From NCBI GenBank assembly GCA_944474755.1, contig OX104120.1, positions 18,401,992 through 18,465,991 of the forward strand: a stretch of DNA of 64,000 bases, in the 5' to 3' direction. Source of the DNA: Limnoperna fortunei (Eukaryota > Mollusca > Bivalvia > Mytilida > Modiolidae). A program made the translations under genes and the position numbers. Position 1 is the first letter of the stretch. Each line of letters starts with the position of its first letter. Below are positions 48,893 through 56,497 of the stretch, one piece after another. A model generated the notes under the pieces. The model saw nothing but the letters and a program-made list of their open reading frames with translations, was not told the origin of the DNA and made no database searches.

Positions 48893-49369
48893 GACAAATT
48901 CGGATCTCACTCGAGAAAACGCGCATTGGTCTGGTCCCAAGATCTCGATATGAACGACAACCGCATCACCGGCCTGGGGGCACCGCGAGAGGGGTCGGAC
49001 GCTGCGACGAGGCACTGGGTCAATCTGCAATTGAAAGAGGGTCAGAAGGATATCGCTGAGCTCGCGGCAAAGATCGACAAGGTCTTGAAAGTGCTCGAGG
49101 ATAAGGAGAAACGCTTGAATGGCATCGAGAAAGACGTGGCAAAGTGCCTGCCCACGATCGGTGGTAAGATGACTGGCGCGATAGATATGCAGGGTCATGC
49201 TATTCGTAACCTTCCCGAGGGAACCGACTCCAAGGATCCCGTGACGAATGGTTGGTATGCAAAGAACTGGCAGGATTTAGCCTTAACCATGCAGGAGAAG
49301 ATAAACGCTGTAGAATCTAGATATAAAACCCTCGAAAAGCAGATGGCTGATAAGCAGGAAAAAGATTGA
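48890..49369 (+). CDS. Phage tail-fibre-like coiled-coil protein
   Basis: A 159-aa protein with two copies of a motif familiar from bacteriophage tail fibres: residues about 20-47 (DLDMNDNRITGLG.P, then SDAATRHWVN) and about 102-131 (AIDMQGHAIRNLPEG, then SKDPVTNGWY). Heptad-rich coiled coils lie between and after them. In phages this motif trimerises and forms hinges in receptor-binding fibres. By analogy this could be a virion spike or attachment fibre (inference). The frame ends just after the short A-run at about 49358-49363, while a neighbouring frame continues the charged, coiled-coil-like composition to a stop at 49422. An indel or frameshift at the A-run has therefore probably shortened the C terminus by some 20 residues. 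Confidence 0.75.
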   Translation: MDKFGSHSRKRALVWSQDLDMNDNRITGLGAPREGSDAATRHWVNLQLKEGQKDIAELAAKIDKVLKVLEDKEKRLNGIEKDVAKCLPTIGGKMTGAIDMQGHAIRNLPEGTDSKDPVTNGWYAKNWQDLALTMQEKINAVESRYKTLEKQMADKQEKD

Positions 49370-49424
49370 AGCTCTTGAAAAGTACGTGAAGTTTAAGCCT
49401 CCTACTCCCGGCAGGATCGGTTGA

Positions 49425-49477
49425 CCCCCTCCTCCGCTTCTCTAGTCCCCCACTCCAGGGACTGGAAAATCGAAGGA
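49425..49477. other. Convergent intergenic gap
   Basis: Short spacer between the 3' end of the fibre-like gene (plus) and the 3' end of the integrase (minus). No motif recognised. Confidence 0.6.
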
Positions 49478-50419
49478 CTATTGGAGCTCGGAAGCCTTTA
49501 CCCATGAATTGAACGTCTTGGGATAGCCTCGCCATTTGACGTAGACTTCCCGTTCTCCTTGCCGGGTGCGTCGCCGCAAGATCTTTTCGATGCGAAAGAG
49601 TTCTTGGGTGGTCTTCTGGAGCTCAGGCTCGTAGAAAGATCCCTGAATCTCCTCGTCGTTGAGGTCCTTGAGACGATACGTGGGCGGTTGCGTTCCTAAG
49701 ACCGTGGATACGGTGAAGACTTCTTCGGTCCAGCGTGGAGTATATCCTTTCTCGAACACGCCCTTCTTCTTGGTGATTCGAACCTTATCGCCAACCTTGA
49801 ATCGCGGTGGTTGCATGGGAGGGAGATCTCCGTAAAGGTTCCAGAAGACTTTGGTTTCGTTCTCCTTCTGACTGGCGGCAGTGGGAGTCATCTTGATGGA
49901 GCGGTGCTTGGTGGTATTATATTGATGAACCAGATCGCTTAGCACATCGATATAGGTTCGCGTGGAGTTGGCGGAAAAGTACTTGAACATCTTCTCCTTC
50001 ATGGTACGGTTCCAACGCTCCACGACGCTCGACTTCTCTTCGTTTTCGGTGGAGTAGAGCTCGACGTCATGCTTCTGGAGAAGCCCCTTCACCTCTTTGT
50101 TGTAGAATTCCGTTCCTTTGTCCGTCCATAGCTTCTTGGGGATGCGAGACTTGAAGACCGCTTGGAAGGCGTCGCGCACCGTAGTCCCCTTCTTATCCTT
50201 GAGTGGCACTAGCCACCCGTACTTGGAGAAGACATCGATGATGCTCAGGATGAACTTATGGCCTTTGTTGTCTCGGGAAAAGGCACTCATATCCACGAGA
50301 TCGGCTGCCCAGGTTGCATCTATTCCACCCACCACCACACGACGCTTCTGAAATTTGCGGCGGATTGGCTTGTGCAGTTCCTCGGCTAGTTCGTCCGACC
50401 AAACGAGGGTTTTTTTTTT
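49478..50419 (-). CDS. INT: Retroviral-type integrase with chromodomain
   Basis: Inserts the element into host DNA, producing the 6-bp target duplication. The catalytic core (RNase H fold, rve family) shows the DDE triad: Asp in WAADLVDM (codon near 50300), Asp in LWTDKGTEF (50120-50122) and Glu in VVERWNRT (50018-50020), giving D-x33-E. An SH3-like region (FKVGDKVRI) follows. A C-terminal chromodomain ends the protein (YVKWRGYPKTFNSWV), which in related elements may target chromatin marks. The frame is open from 50419, just after an in-frame TAA formed at the poly(A) tract, and no ATG occurs before the catalytic core. The natural product is therefore probably a C-terminal extension of the upstream phospholipase-like frame, reached across a 12-A homopolymer. 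Confidence 0.92.
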   Translation of the reverse strand, partial: KKKTLVWSDELAEELHKPIRRKFQKRRVVVGGIDATWAADLVDMSAFSRDNKGHKFILSIIDVFSKYGWLVPLKDKKGTTVRDAFQAVFKSRIPKKLWTDKGTEFYNKEVKGLLQKHDVELYSTENEEKSSVVERWNRTMKEKMFKYFSANSTRTYIDVLSDLVHQYNTTKHRSIKMTPTAASQKENETKVFWNLYGDLPPMQPPRFKVGDKVRITKKKGVFEKGYTPRWTEEVFTVSTVLGTQPPTYRLKDLNDEEIQGSFYEPELQKTTQELFRIEKILRRRTRQGEREVYVKWRGYPKTFNSWVKASELQ

Positions 50420-50903
50420 TTACCCCCAATCCAAATCGCGCTTTGGTACCGATGATGGGCTTGACGATGCTACGGTCCAGGCGTTCGCGTGCGGTGGGGT
50501 CGGAAATGGCGTCGAGGGAGGCCAGCATGGTCGCGTCACAGATGGAGTTGCGCGAGGCCGTGTCCTTATGCCTGGCGTAGCAGAGATCGTGGTGATACGC
50601 GGCCTCATCCACTCGATTGATGGGTTTCGACCAATCCTTGGGGGTACCATCGGCGTTCAGCCGCTTGGCGAGGTTGGTCCCAGGTCCGGTGAAATTGTGG
50701 CCTGGAAGGTGCATCTCTATGGGTAGTCGGTTGATCAGGTGGTTCATGAACCCAGTACCCTCCACGGACCGGATGAACTGAGATTTCCTAGAACCGCATA
50801 CGGCGCAGATACCCACCTTCCTCCGTCGTCCGTTGCTGGTCGGGATCACTCCGCGGCTATTCGTCTCGGTCTTCGTTTTGCACTTCAAACAGTACATTCC
50901 CAT
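50256..50903 (-). CDS. Zinc-ribbon / phospholipase A2-like protein
   Basis: The N terminus has a zinc ribbon (YCLKC about residues 4-8, ICAVCG about 33-38). It is followed by a segment resembling the PLA2 domain of parvovirus VP1: calcium-loop-like TGPGTNL near residue 72 and an active-site-like DEAAYHHDLCY near 100-106 with the His-Asp pair. Parvovirus PLA2 opens endosomal membranes during entry. A similar role here is inference. A comparable zinc-ribbon/PLA2 module upstream of Polinton-type integrases is something I recall from other invertebrate elements. The start is the ATG at 50903, sharing an 18-bp palindrome with the divergent ATPase start. The frame crosses a 12-A tract at 50410-50421 and then loses similarity, because the integrase frame takes over. 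Confidence 0.8.
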   Translation of the reverse strand: MGMYCLKCKTKTETNSRGVIPTSNGRRRKVGICAVCGSRKSQFIRSVEGTGFMNHLINRLPIEMHLPGHNFTGPGTNLAKRLNADGTPKDWSKPINRVDEAAYHHDLCYARHKDTASRNSICDATMLASLDAISDPTARERLDRSIVKPIIGTKARFGLGVKKKNPRLVGRTSRGTAQANPPQISEASCGGGWNRCNLGSRSRGYECLFPRQQRP

Positions 50904-50918
50904 TTATATATATAAATG
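50901..50918. promoter_or_regulatory. 18-bp palindromic bidirectional start site
   Basis: CATTTATATATATAAATG is a perfect palindrome. Its two ends are the start codons of the minus-strand PLA2-like/integrase gene and of the plus-strand ATPase. Only 12 AT bases separate the two ATGs. A shared, symmetric TATA-like promoter with almost no 5' leader is the obvious reading. Confidence 0.75.
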
Positions 50919-51677
50919 GACGTTGAAGATATTTCGTATAACGATTCCACCTCGACCAGGTGCAATCACTACCTTCTCCCGCAGCGATCAATCCGAGGCT
51001 TAATCATAGGCAAGTCGGACTGTGGCAAGACGACGCTGCTGAATAACCTCCTCTTGCGCGAAGGGTGGTTAGACTACGATCGACTATACGTCTTCGGGAA
51101 ATCGCTCCACCAACCCATCTACCAGCTGCTGCGGCGGGCGCTGGAAAGGGGATTCTCGAAGGACGCTATCCGAGAAATACTCTCCATCAAGGATAGATGC
51201 CCCTACCCATTGATCGATGTGGTGGAAGTACTAAATCCATCGCCTAACCCTGGCGGTATCGAAGCCTTCTTCTTTGAGCATGGAGACGATGTGCCAGACC
51301 CCCGCGAACTCGATCCCACCCGCAAGAATCTCATGATTTTCGACGACTTGATGATGAGCAAGCAGAGTAAGTGTGAAGATTACTACGTGAGAGGTCGTCA
51401 CAACAACGTGGACTGCTTCTACCTCTGCCAAAACTATTTCAAGCTGCCCCGGCAATCGATCCGTGAAAATACCAACTTCATCTGCCTCTTCGAGCAAGAT
51501 GCTAAGAACCGCGAGCACATCCGTCGCGATCACTGCAATGACCTCGCCAAGGAGCAGTTTGACGTCCTTTGCGACCGCTGCTGGTCCGAACCTTACGGAT
51601 TCATGACGATCGACCTCACGAGTCCCAAGGCGGATGGAAAATATCGATACAAATTAGAAGAGTTCTATGTAGTCTAA
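50916..51677 (+). CDS. ATP: FtsK/HerA-type genome-packaging ATPase
   Basis: Drives DNA into the capsid in this virus lineage. Walker A is GKSDCGKT at residues 32-39 and Walker B is NLMIFDDL about 138-145. A downstream segment, LCQNYFKLPRQSIRENTNFI, supplies the polar sensor residues typical of the A32-like branch. The 253-aa length is normal for Polinton ATPases. It starts at the ATG within the divergent palindrome. The next gene follows after nine bases (AGATAAAATCATG), without the canonical junction motif. Confidence 0.95.
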   Translation: MDVEDISYNDSTSTRCNHYLLPQRSIRGLIIGKSDCGKTTLLNNLLLREGWLDYDRLYVFGKSLHQPIYQLLRRALERGFSKDAIREILSIKDRCPYPLIDVVEVLNPSPNPGGIEAFFFEHGDDVPDPRELDPTRKNLMIFDDLMMSKQSKCEDYYVRGRHNNVDCFYLCQNYFKLPRQSIRENTNFICLFEQDAKNREHIRRDHCNDLAKEQFDVLCDRCWSEPYGFMTIDLTSPKADGKYRYKLEEFYVV

Positions 51678-51686
51678 GATAAAATC

Positions 51687-52499
51687 ATGAACCACGAATC
51701 TTTGATTGATCAGATCGAGCAGAGGGAGCGCATGATCAAGCTGGAACCCATCTTTTTGCTTAATCATATACTGCTGAAGTACGAATCTTGGGTGGAGCAG
51801 ATCGAGTTGGAGTTAGGTAGACCACCAACCACCGTCGAGCTACAGATCATGCTGAAGAGTCCTTTAGGTGCCCCTGAGTTTAAGTGGGAGTTTGAGGATT
51901 ACCTCAAGAATAGGTGCGAGTGCCGAACGGAGATCGGAGACCCCAGCGATGTATACCCACTCTGCGACTTCTGCCAGGACCTACCTACAGAACTCAGAGA
52001 GAGTCTCTGTCATCCTCATGAAATGGTGTGGTCGTCGAACACAAAGTCATCTTACTGTATGAAGAGTGGTCATCCTCATGAAATGGTGTGGTCGTCGAAC
52101 ACAAAGTCATCTTACTGTATGAAGAGTGGTCATCCTCATGAAATGGTATGGTCACCGAACACAAAGTCATCTTACTGTATGAAGTGTGGAATGGAGCCAA
52201 CGGGACCTATGTTCGATGAAGCAGATTTTGATACACTGAATGCTCGTCGCCATAACGGGGTGAGAAACCCTGCCAGATCCCTCCAACCTCCATGTTCAGT
52301 CAAAACGACCCGTGGACACCAATGCACATTCCCATGCCGGCCGGGTAGCGATAAATGCAGAAGGCACTTGAATCCTTCAAGGATCGACCCTTATCAGCTT
52401 CCTCCACGCTGGCAGTCGATATTCAAACGCTCTCCAACGCTTAGGGGGCGTTCCGTCAAACGCTCTAGAACGCTTAGGGGCGTTCCGTCAAACGCTTAG
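51687..52499 (+). CDS. Cys/His-rich protein of unknown function
   Basis: A 270-aa protein I do not recognise as a whole. The N-terminal 100 residues are acidic and helical, with a cluster of cysteines (ECRTEI, CDFCQDL). A 20-residue Cys/His unit (HPHEMVW...TKSSYCMK) is then repeated three times by exact or near-exact 60-bp duplications at about 52009-52188. Only the last unit ends in a complete CMKCG. A C..GH.C..C.PG.D.C..H motif at residues 203-227 matches the zinc-knuckle-like motif in the N terminus of POLB, suggesting a shared zinc-binding module. The C terminus runs into the GC-rich repeats at 52424-52577. The stop at 52497 lies within them, so the natural end may have been altered by repeat slippage. 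Confidence 0.7.
   Translation: MNHESLIDQIEQRERMIKLEPIFLLNHILLKYESWVEQIELELGRPPTTVELQIMLKSPLGAPEFKWEFEDYLKNRCECRTEIGDPSDVYPLCDFCQDLPTELRESLCHPHEMVWSSNTKSSYCMKSGHPHEMVWSSNTKSSYCMKSGHPHEMVWSPNTKSSYCMKCGMEPTGPMFDEADFDTLNARRHNGVRNPARSLQPPCSVKTTRGHQCTFPCRPGSDKCRRHLNPSRIDPYQLPPRWQSIFKRSPTLRGRSVKRSRTLRGVPSNA
52009..52188 (+). repeat. Three 60-bp coding tandem repeats
   Basis: Units 1 and 2 are identical over at least 50 bases (AAATGGTGTGGTCGTCGAAC...). Unit 3 differs at a few positions and restores a cysteine codon. In-frame expansion of a Cys/His unit. Confidence 0.9.
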
Positions 52500-52577
52500 A
52501 GGCGTTTCGTCAAACGCTCTCGAACGCTTAGGGGGCGTTGGACCAAACGCTCGGGGGCGTTCAACAGCGATCAACGC
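52424..52577. repeat. GC-rich palindromic minisatellite
   Basis: Degenerate units built from AACGCTTAGGGGGCGTT and CCGTCAAACGCTC. Each AACGC...GCGTT block is itself an imperfect palindrome. It spans the end of the Cys/His-rich gene and the spacer before the next gene. Confidence 0.8.
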
Positions 52578-52589
52578 TATAAATAAATG
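52578..52589 (+). promoter_or_regulatory. Junction motif TATAAATAAATG
   Basis: Perfect 12-mer ending in the ATG of the gene at 52587. Here the upstream gene stops 80 bases earlier, so the motif is conserved even where it is not needed as a stop codon. This favours a promoter role. Confidence 0.65.
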
Positions 52590-53426
52590 ACATTCATTAA
52601 GATCACCGACCCCAAGCAACGTGAGACACTCGCTAGGGAATTGCAGGATCTCAAGCGAAGTATTCAGACTAGCAATATGCAGCATCGCCTCGACAATATC
52701 GGACTCGACCGCGACCTCGCCAGGATGTTCAAGCCCGTGGTAGAAGCTCAAAAGGAAGCGGCCTCGCAGATCACTAAAACGATCGAGGAACTGCCTGCGC
52801 CGATGCCTGCGCTACCTCCCCCAACCGATTTATCCCATCCATTAGCCATTGAACCACCTCAAGACACCCGCCTAGGCCCCCGGGCGACTCAGTATCTGCA
52901 GCTCAGCATGACTCCAGCAGCCGACCATACCTTCGGATTGAGGGTAGAGGACGATACCATCATGATCGGAAGTCGGCCCGTCACCTTCGATGGAGATGAT
53001 ATCTTCGTCGATGGCGTGCGCCACAAGGGAACCCCCGGTCTTTGGGAGCTCATTGTCAAGAAGCGCCCAGAATCGTTCGATCCCGAAGATTTGATGACCT
53101 ATGGAGATATCCTGCGAACCTCGGGTGCCATGTACCAAGGAAACTCCGTTCTCTCGCGGACCCCCAAGTCGAGCCGAAGTTACAAATGGAAGGAGATCGT
53201 TTCTCATCTCTACCGGCAGGACAGATATGGCTCCGGACTCCAAACGGTATTCTTACCGAAAGACCTCGATTCGTTGATAGATCGCCTCGAACTTTGCGCC
53301 GCCGCCTATAAGGCTGGTAATAATGGGGTGCGCAACGAGATGGTGGCCATCCTCGATGCTATGAGGGCGTTCGGTCACATCGACGACTCCTATTACAGAG
53401 AACTCCATCGCAGCCTTCTCCTATAA
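52587..53426 (+). CDS. Conserved Polinton protein of unknown function
   Basis: A 279-aa protein. Residues 1-75 are charged and helical, likely a coiled coil, followed by a proline-rich linker (PAPMPALPPPTDL). A conserved core contains IMIGSRPVTFDGDDIFVDG and GTPGLWELI. I recall homologues with the GTPGLWEL signature in many invertebrate Polintons and endogenous elements, annotated as uncharacterised. Its position between ATPase and capsid genes suggests a virion or assembly protein (inference). The start is set by the junction motif. Confidence 0.7.
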   Translation: MTFIKITDPKQRETLARELQDLKRSIQTSNMQHRLDNIGLDRDLARMFKPVVEAQKEAASQITKTIEELPAPMPALPPPTDLSHPLAIEPPQDTRLGPRATQYLQLSMTPAADHTFGLRVEDDTIMIGSRPVTFDGDDIFVDGVRHKGTPGLWELIVKKRPESFDPEDLMTYGDILRTSGAMYQGNSVLSRTPKSSRSYKWKEIVSHLYRQDRYGSGLQTVFLPKDLDSLIDRLELCAAAYKAGNNGVRNEMVAILDAMRAFGHIDDSYYRELHRSLLL

Positions 53427-53440
53427 ATAAATATACGATG
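53422..53440 (+). promoter_or_regulatory. Junction motif variant (TATAAATAAAT + ATG)
   Basis: TATAAATAAAT contains the upstream stop TAA (53424-53426). The ATG of the next gene follows after six more bases (53438). Confidence 0.6.
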
Positions 53441-53839
53441 CCATTGTTGATTAAGCACGGATATCGACGAAAATACGTCGTCGGCGGGAGGGGGCTATTC
53501 GATACGGTCGCTAACTTGGCCGGACGCATATTCACCTCCTCAGCCGCGAAGACCTTGGGAAGCAAGGCCATGAGCGCCGCCACCAATGCCGCCCTGAAAG
53601 GGGTCGAAAAGGGGGCCTCCAAAGCTGTGGACTATATGATCGATAAGGCAACCTCCAAACCTCGCAACCTCGTCAAGCCAAGTAACCCCACGATGACTCC
53701 CCATCAGCAAGCTCGGTTGAGCAATCTGATCTCGGGAAATAATTCCACGATGACCTCCCATCAGCAAGCCCGGCTGAACGATTTAATTTCTGGAAGTGGT
53801 ATTGCCACAATTCACGACTTCGTCCGCCGCTATAAATAA
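53438..53839 (+). CDS. Small glycine/alanine-rich virion-type protein
   Basis: A 133-aa basic protein with an amphipathic, Ala/Gly-rich segment at residues about 17-65 (GGRGLFDTVANLAGRIF onward). It resembles membrane-active or core-associated small proteins of Polintons/adintoviruses (recollection). The C-terminal part has two tandem copies of TMT.HQQARL..LISG, the product of a recent internal duplication. It lies directly before the major capsid gene. Function is inferred from position and composition only. Confidence 0.65.
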   Translation: MPLLIKHGYRRKYVVGGRGLFDTVANLAGRIFTSSAAKTLGSKAMSAATNAALKGVEKGASKAVDYMIDKATSKPRNLVKPSNPTMTPHQQARLSNLISGNNSTMTSHQQARLNDLISGSGIATIHDFVRRYK

Positions 53840-53850
53840 AATATATCATG
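53831..53850 (+). promoter_or_regulatory. Junction motif variant before MCP
   Basis: TATAAATAAAATATATCATG: the TAA at 53837-53839 ends the previous gene and the MCP ATG is at 53848. Confidence 0.6.
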
Positions 53851-55134
53851 TCAAACATTCTCGACATCGTCGAACCCCTAGCTTTCGATGAAAGCCTCCA
53901 GGAATATCAAGTCCACGAATACGAACCTCAAGCCGGGGCTCAACTGAATAACGCCGGTGCTGAAATACGCATCAATATTGAGACCCAGGATCTCTTCCTT
54001 CATCCCGCTGAGAGTTACCTTTTGGTGGAAGGAAGGCTCCAGAAGAATGATGGGACCGCCTATGCCAATGCGGATCTCGTCTCGCTCGCCCACAACGGTA
54101 TCATGTATCTGTTTCGAACCATCACTTACAGGCTCTCCGGTCAACAGATCGAGCACATCAACGACCCTGGCATCGCCACCACCATGCTAGGGATGCTGAC
54201 CTATCCCGACGATTTCTCCAAATCTCAAGGTCTCAACCAACTGTGGTTCAAGGATTCCACCGCTATCGCCGCCGCAGAGAACTCCGGTTTTGCAATTCGC
54301 CACGGGTATACCATCGTCAAACCTACCAACAAGGGGTCGTTCTCCTTCGCAATTCCCCTGAAGCACATCTTCGGCTTTGCGGACGACTACGATAAGATCG
54401 TGTACGGGTTCAAGCATGAACTGTCTCTCGTGCGCGATTCGGATGCCAATGCCGTTCTGAGGGCTGCAGCCGTCAATGACCCGGCAAGAATCATCCTGAG
54501 TAAGATCTCCTGGTTCATTCCCCACGTCACCCCCTCCGATCAGGAGAAACTGCGGTTGTACAAGACCATCCAGAGCAAGGGTAAAATCGATTGCGGTTTC
54601 CGAATGCGACAGTGCGATTCCATAGCCGTCCCCGAAACGTCTCAGTTCAACTGGCGGTTGACAGCCAAGAGCGGTCGAGAGAAACCCAGATACGTCATCG
54701 TGGCCTTTCAAACCGGCAAGAGCAACGACCAGACCCAAAATGCTGCCGTGTTCGACCACTGCCGCTTGCGAAACATCTACGTCACTCTCAACGCTGACCG
54801 CTACCCCGCCGTAGACTTTAATGCAGGTTTCACCCAAAATCGGACCGCTAGACTCTATAAGACCGCGGCAGATTTCCGGAAGAATTACTACAACATGGAT
54901 CCTCGCCACAGTAACTGCAACATAACACCCAACGACTACATCGACCTGTACCCACTGTTCGTCATCGACGTAAGTCATCAGTCCGAGCGGTTGAAAGAGT
55001 CTACGGTCGACATTCAGGTCCGCGCCGAATTCGAGCGTAACGTGCCAGCCAATACTCAAGCGTTCGCCCTCGTAATCTCTGATAGGATTCTTCAGTTCGA
55101 GTCCGACGGCCAGAAGATGAGCGTCGTATTCTAG
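53848..55134 (+). CDS. MCP: Major capsid protein (double jelly roll)
   Basis: Forms the icosahedral shell as trimers with a double jelly-roll fold, as in other Polintons and the PRD1-adenovirus lineage (family knowledge). Recognisable conserved stretches are FLHPAESYLLVEG about residue 50, a block LSGQQIEHINDPG about 95, and the strongly conserved QFNWRLTAKSG, PRYVIVAFQTGK and YVTLNADRYP between about 260 and 330. The 428-aa length is typical. The frame is complete from the ATG at 53848 to TAG at 55132-55134, with no break. It is immediately followed by the minor capsid gene, the usual order. Confidence 0.92.
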   Translation: MSNILDIVEPLAFDESLQEYQVHEYEPQAGAQLNNAGAEIRINIETQDLFLHPAESYLLVEGRLQKNDGTAYANADLVSLAHNGIMYLFRTITYRLSGQQIEHINDPGIATTMLGMLTYPDDFSKSQGLNQLWFKDSTAIAAAENSGFAIRHGYTIVKPTNKGSFSFAIPLKHIFGFADDYDKIVYGFKHELSLVRDSDANAVLRAAAVNDPARIILSKISWFIPHVTPSDQEKLRLYKTIQSKGKIDCGFRMRQCDSIAVPETSQFNWRLTAKSGREKPRYVIVAFQTGKSNDQTQNAAVFDHCRLRNIYVTLNADRYPAVDFNAGFTQNRTARLYKTAADFRKNYYNMDPRHSNCNITPNDYIDLYPLFVIDVSHQSERLKESTVDIQVRAEFERNVPANTQAFALVISDRILQFESDGQKMSVVF

Positions 55135-55146
55135 TATAAATAAATG
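55135..55146 (+). promoter_or_regulatory. Junction motif TATAAATAAATG (MCP/mCP)
   Basis: Perfect 12-mer placed after the MCP's own TAG stop, so the motif is not needed as a terminator codon here. Its retention argues for promoter or RNA-processing selection. Confidence 0.7.
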
Positions 55147-55914
55147 GATCAATCCTTGCTACAGCGAATCGTCGAGAACACTGCCCCTAAGCAGGGGTTT
55201 TCCTTCATTGTGTCCGACAACCAAAGTCGGATTCTCACTCAATTCAGCCCACCCCTGCAACTGAGCGAGGGAAAAAGTTACGAGATGGCTTTGGTCAATC
55301 TGGAGACGTACTACTCTTTTCCCAATATCCATGCGGGTAACAATTCCTTCCGCTACTCCGCGGACGGTGGTGCCAACTGGTTCCCCATCGCACTGAGTAC
55401 CGGGTCCTATGGCATTGAAGACATCAACAATGAGATTCAGCGTCAACTGCGTCTCAACGGTCACAAGACCAAGATCATTCTCGACGCCAACCGCGCGACT
55501 CTGAGAGCCACTCTAACCCTCGCCAGAGATTATCAAGTGGACTTCGACGTCGAAAACAGCATCAACACCGTGCTGGGCTTCGGGCGCAAGGTCTACGCTT
55601 ATGACCGAGGCACGAACGGTTACACGGAGGGTGATCTCATCGTCAACATCATCAGCATCAACAGCATTCTGGTGAATAGCGACATCATCCATGGAAGTTA
55701 CGTGAACGGAACCCAGCAGTCCACCATCTACAGTTTCTTCCCCGATGTGGACCCAGGCATGAAGATCCTTCAGACCCCACAAAATCTAGTGTACTTGCCC
55801 GTGACTTTGCGAACCATCAATCGTATGGAGACTCATCTCACCGATCAGAACGGCACCCCCATCGATCTCAGGGGCGAGAATCTCACCATTCGTTTTCATC
55901 TTCGCGAAGTATAA
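55144..55914 (+). CDS. mCP: Minor capsid (penton-like, single jelly roll)
   Basis: Expected to form the capsid vertices. The 256-aa protein has the conserved segments seen in Polinton minor capsid proteins: MALVNLETYYSFPNI near residue 50, a long beta-rich middle, and the C-terminal block TIYSFFPDVDPG, LVYLPVTLRTINRM and LTIRFHLREV. No breaks. Starts at the ATG in the junction motif and ends in the next one. Confidence 0.88.
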   Translation: MDQSLLQRIVENTAPKQGFSFIVSDNQSRILTQFSPPLQLSEGKSYEMALVNLETYYSFPNIHAGNNSFRYSADGGANWFPIALSTGSYGIEDINNEIQRQLRLNGHKTKIILDANRATLRATLTLARDYQVDFDVENSINTVLGFGRKVYAYDRGTNGYTEGDLIVNIISINSILVNSDIIHGSYVNGTQQSTIYSFFPDVDPGMKILQTPQNLVYLPVTLRTINRMETHLTDQNGTPIDLRGENLTIRFHLREV

Positions 55915-55921
55915 ATAAATG
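55910..55921 (+). promoter_or_regulatory. Junction motif TATAAATAAATG
   Basis: Perfect 12-mer: stop TAA 55912-55914, ATG 55919-55921. Confidence 0.65.
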
Positions 55922-56497
55922 AGTTACTCCGAATACAGTTTGAGCTTGACGAAAAGTCAGGCCGATAAGCTCCAGCGGGCTGTGAAGAAAGGCTGCCCGA
56001 TCGCCATTCGTTTGTCCCACGCGAACTTGCAAGGCGACCACAAGATGATGCTCACCACGCAGCAGATCCAAAAGATCTCCAAGCTCCTGCAGAAGGGTAC
56101 CGGTGGTATGACTCTGAGGATGAGCACCTCTCAGTTGAAGGCGAACGTGCAGAAGGTGGGGGGTTTCCTACCGATGCTGGCCGGGCTGGCTGCGAGGGCT
56201 CTTCCCATGATCGCGAAGACCGTATTGCCGGCCCTAGGCATTGGAGCTTTGAGTGGGTTAGGTAATGCCGCCGTATCCAAGGCAGTCGGTTCGGGGTTGT
56301 ACTTGAAGCGCGGCGGATGCATCTGCACCGTGCATCCCAGCGGGGATGGACTCTACCTGAAGCCTTCAACCGCACGAATCGTCCAGAGGGATGGGCTCTA
56401 CTTGAAGCAGGGTCGGCAGTTCCACGATGGCTCCGGTCTGATCTTAGGACCCAATAGTCCATTTAATAATATCCCCTTGCTCGGCATGCTCTTATAA
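55919..56497 (+). CDS. Virion-type protein with hydrophobic segment
   Basis: A 192-aa protein. The N-terminal half contains a duplicated charged pattern: LSLTKSQADKLQRA with IAIRLSHANL, then MMLTTQQIQKISKLL with MTLRMSTSQL. A strongly hydrophobic alanine/leucine segment follows at about 81-118 (GGFLPMLAGLAARALPMIA onward), and then glycine-rich repeats with GLYLK occurring three times. I recall similar proteins in many Polintons/adintoviruses, compared to small adenovirus core or membrane-lytic proteins. A membrane-interacting or core role is inference. The GLYLK-rich tail looks lineage-specific. Confidence 0.7.
   Translation: MSYSEYSLSLTKSQADKLQRAVKKGCPIAIRLSHANLQGDHKMMLTTQQIQKISKLLQKGTGGMTLRMSTSQLKANVQKVGGFLPMLAGLAARALPMIAKTVLPALGIGALSGLGNAAVSKAVGSGLYLKRGGCICTVHPSGDGLYLKPSTARIVQRDGLYLKQGRQFHDGSGLILGPNSPFNNIPLLGMLL

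Noticed and set aside
54187..55152. 321-aa antisense frame across the capsid gene
   Set aside because: Shadow frame in GC-rich coding sequence. The sense strand encodes the recognised major capsid protein.
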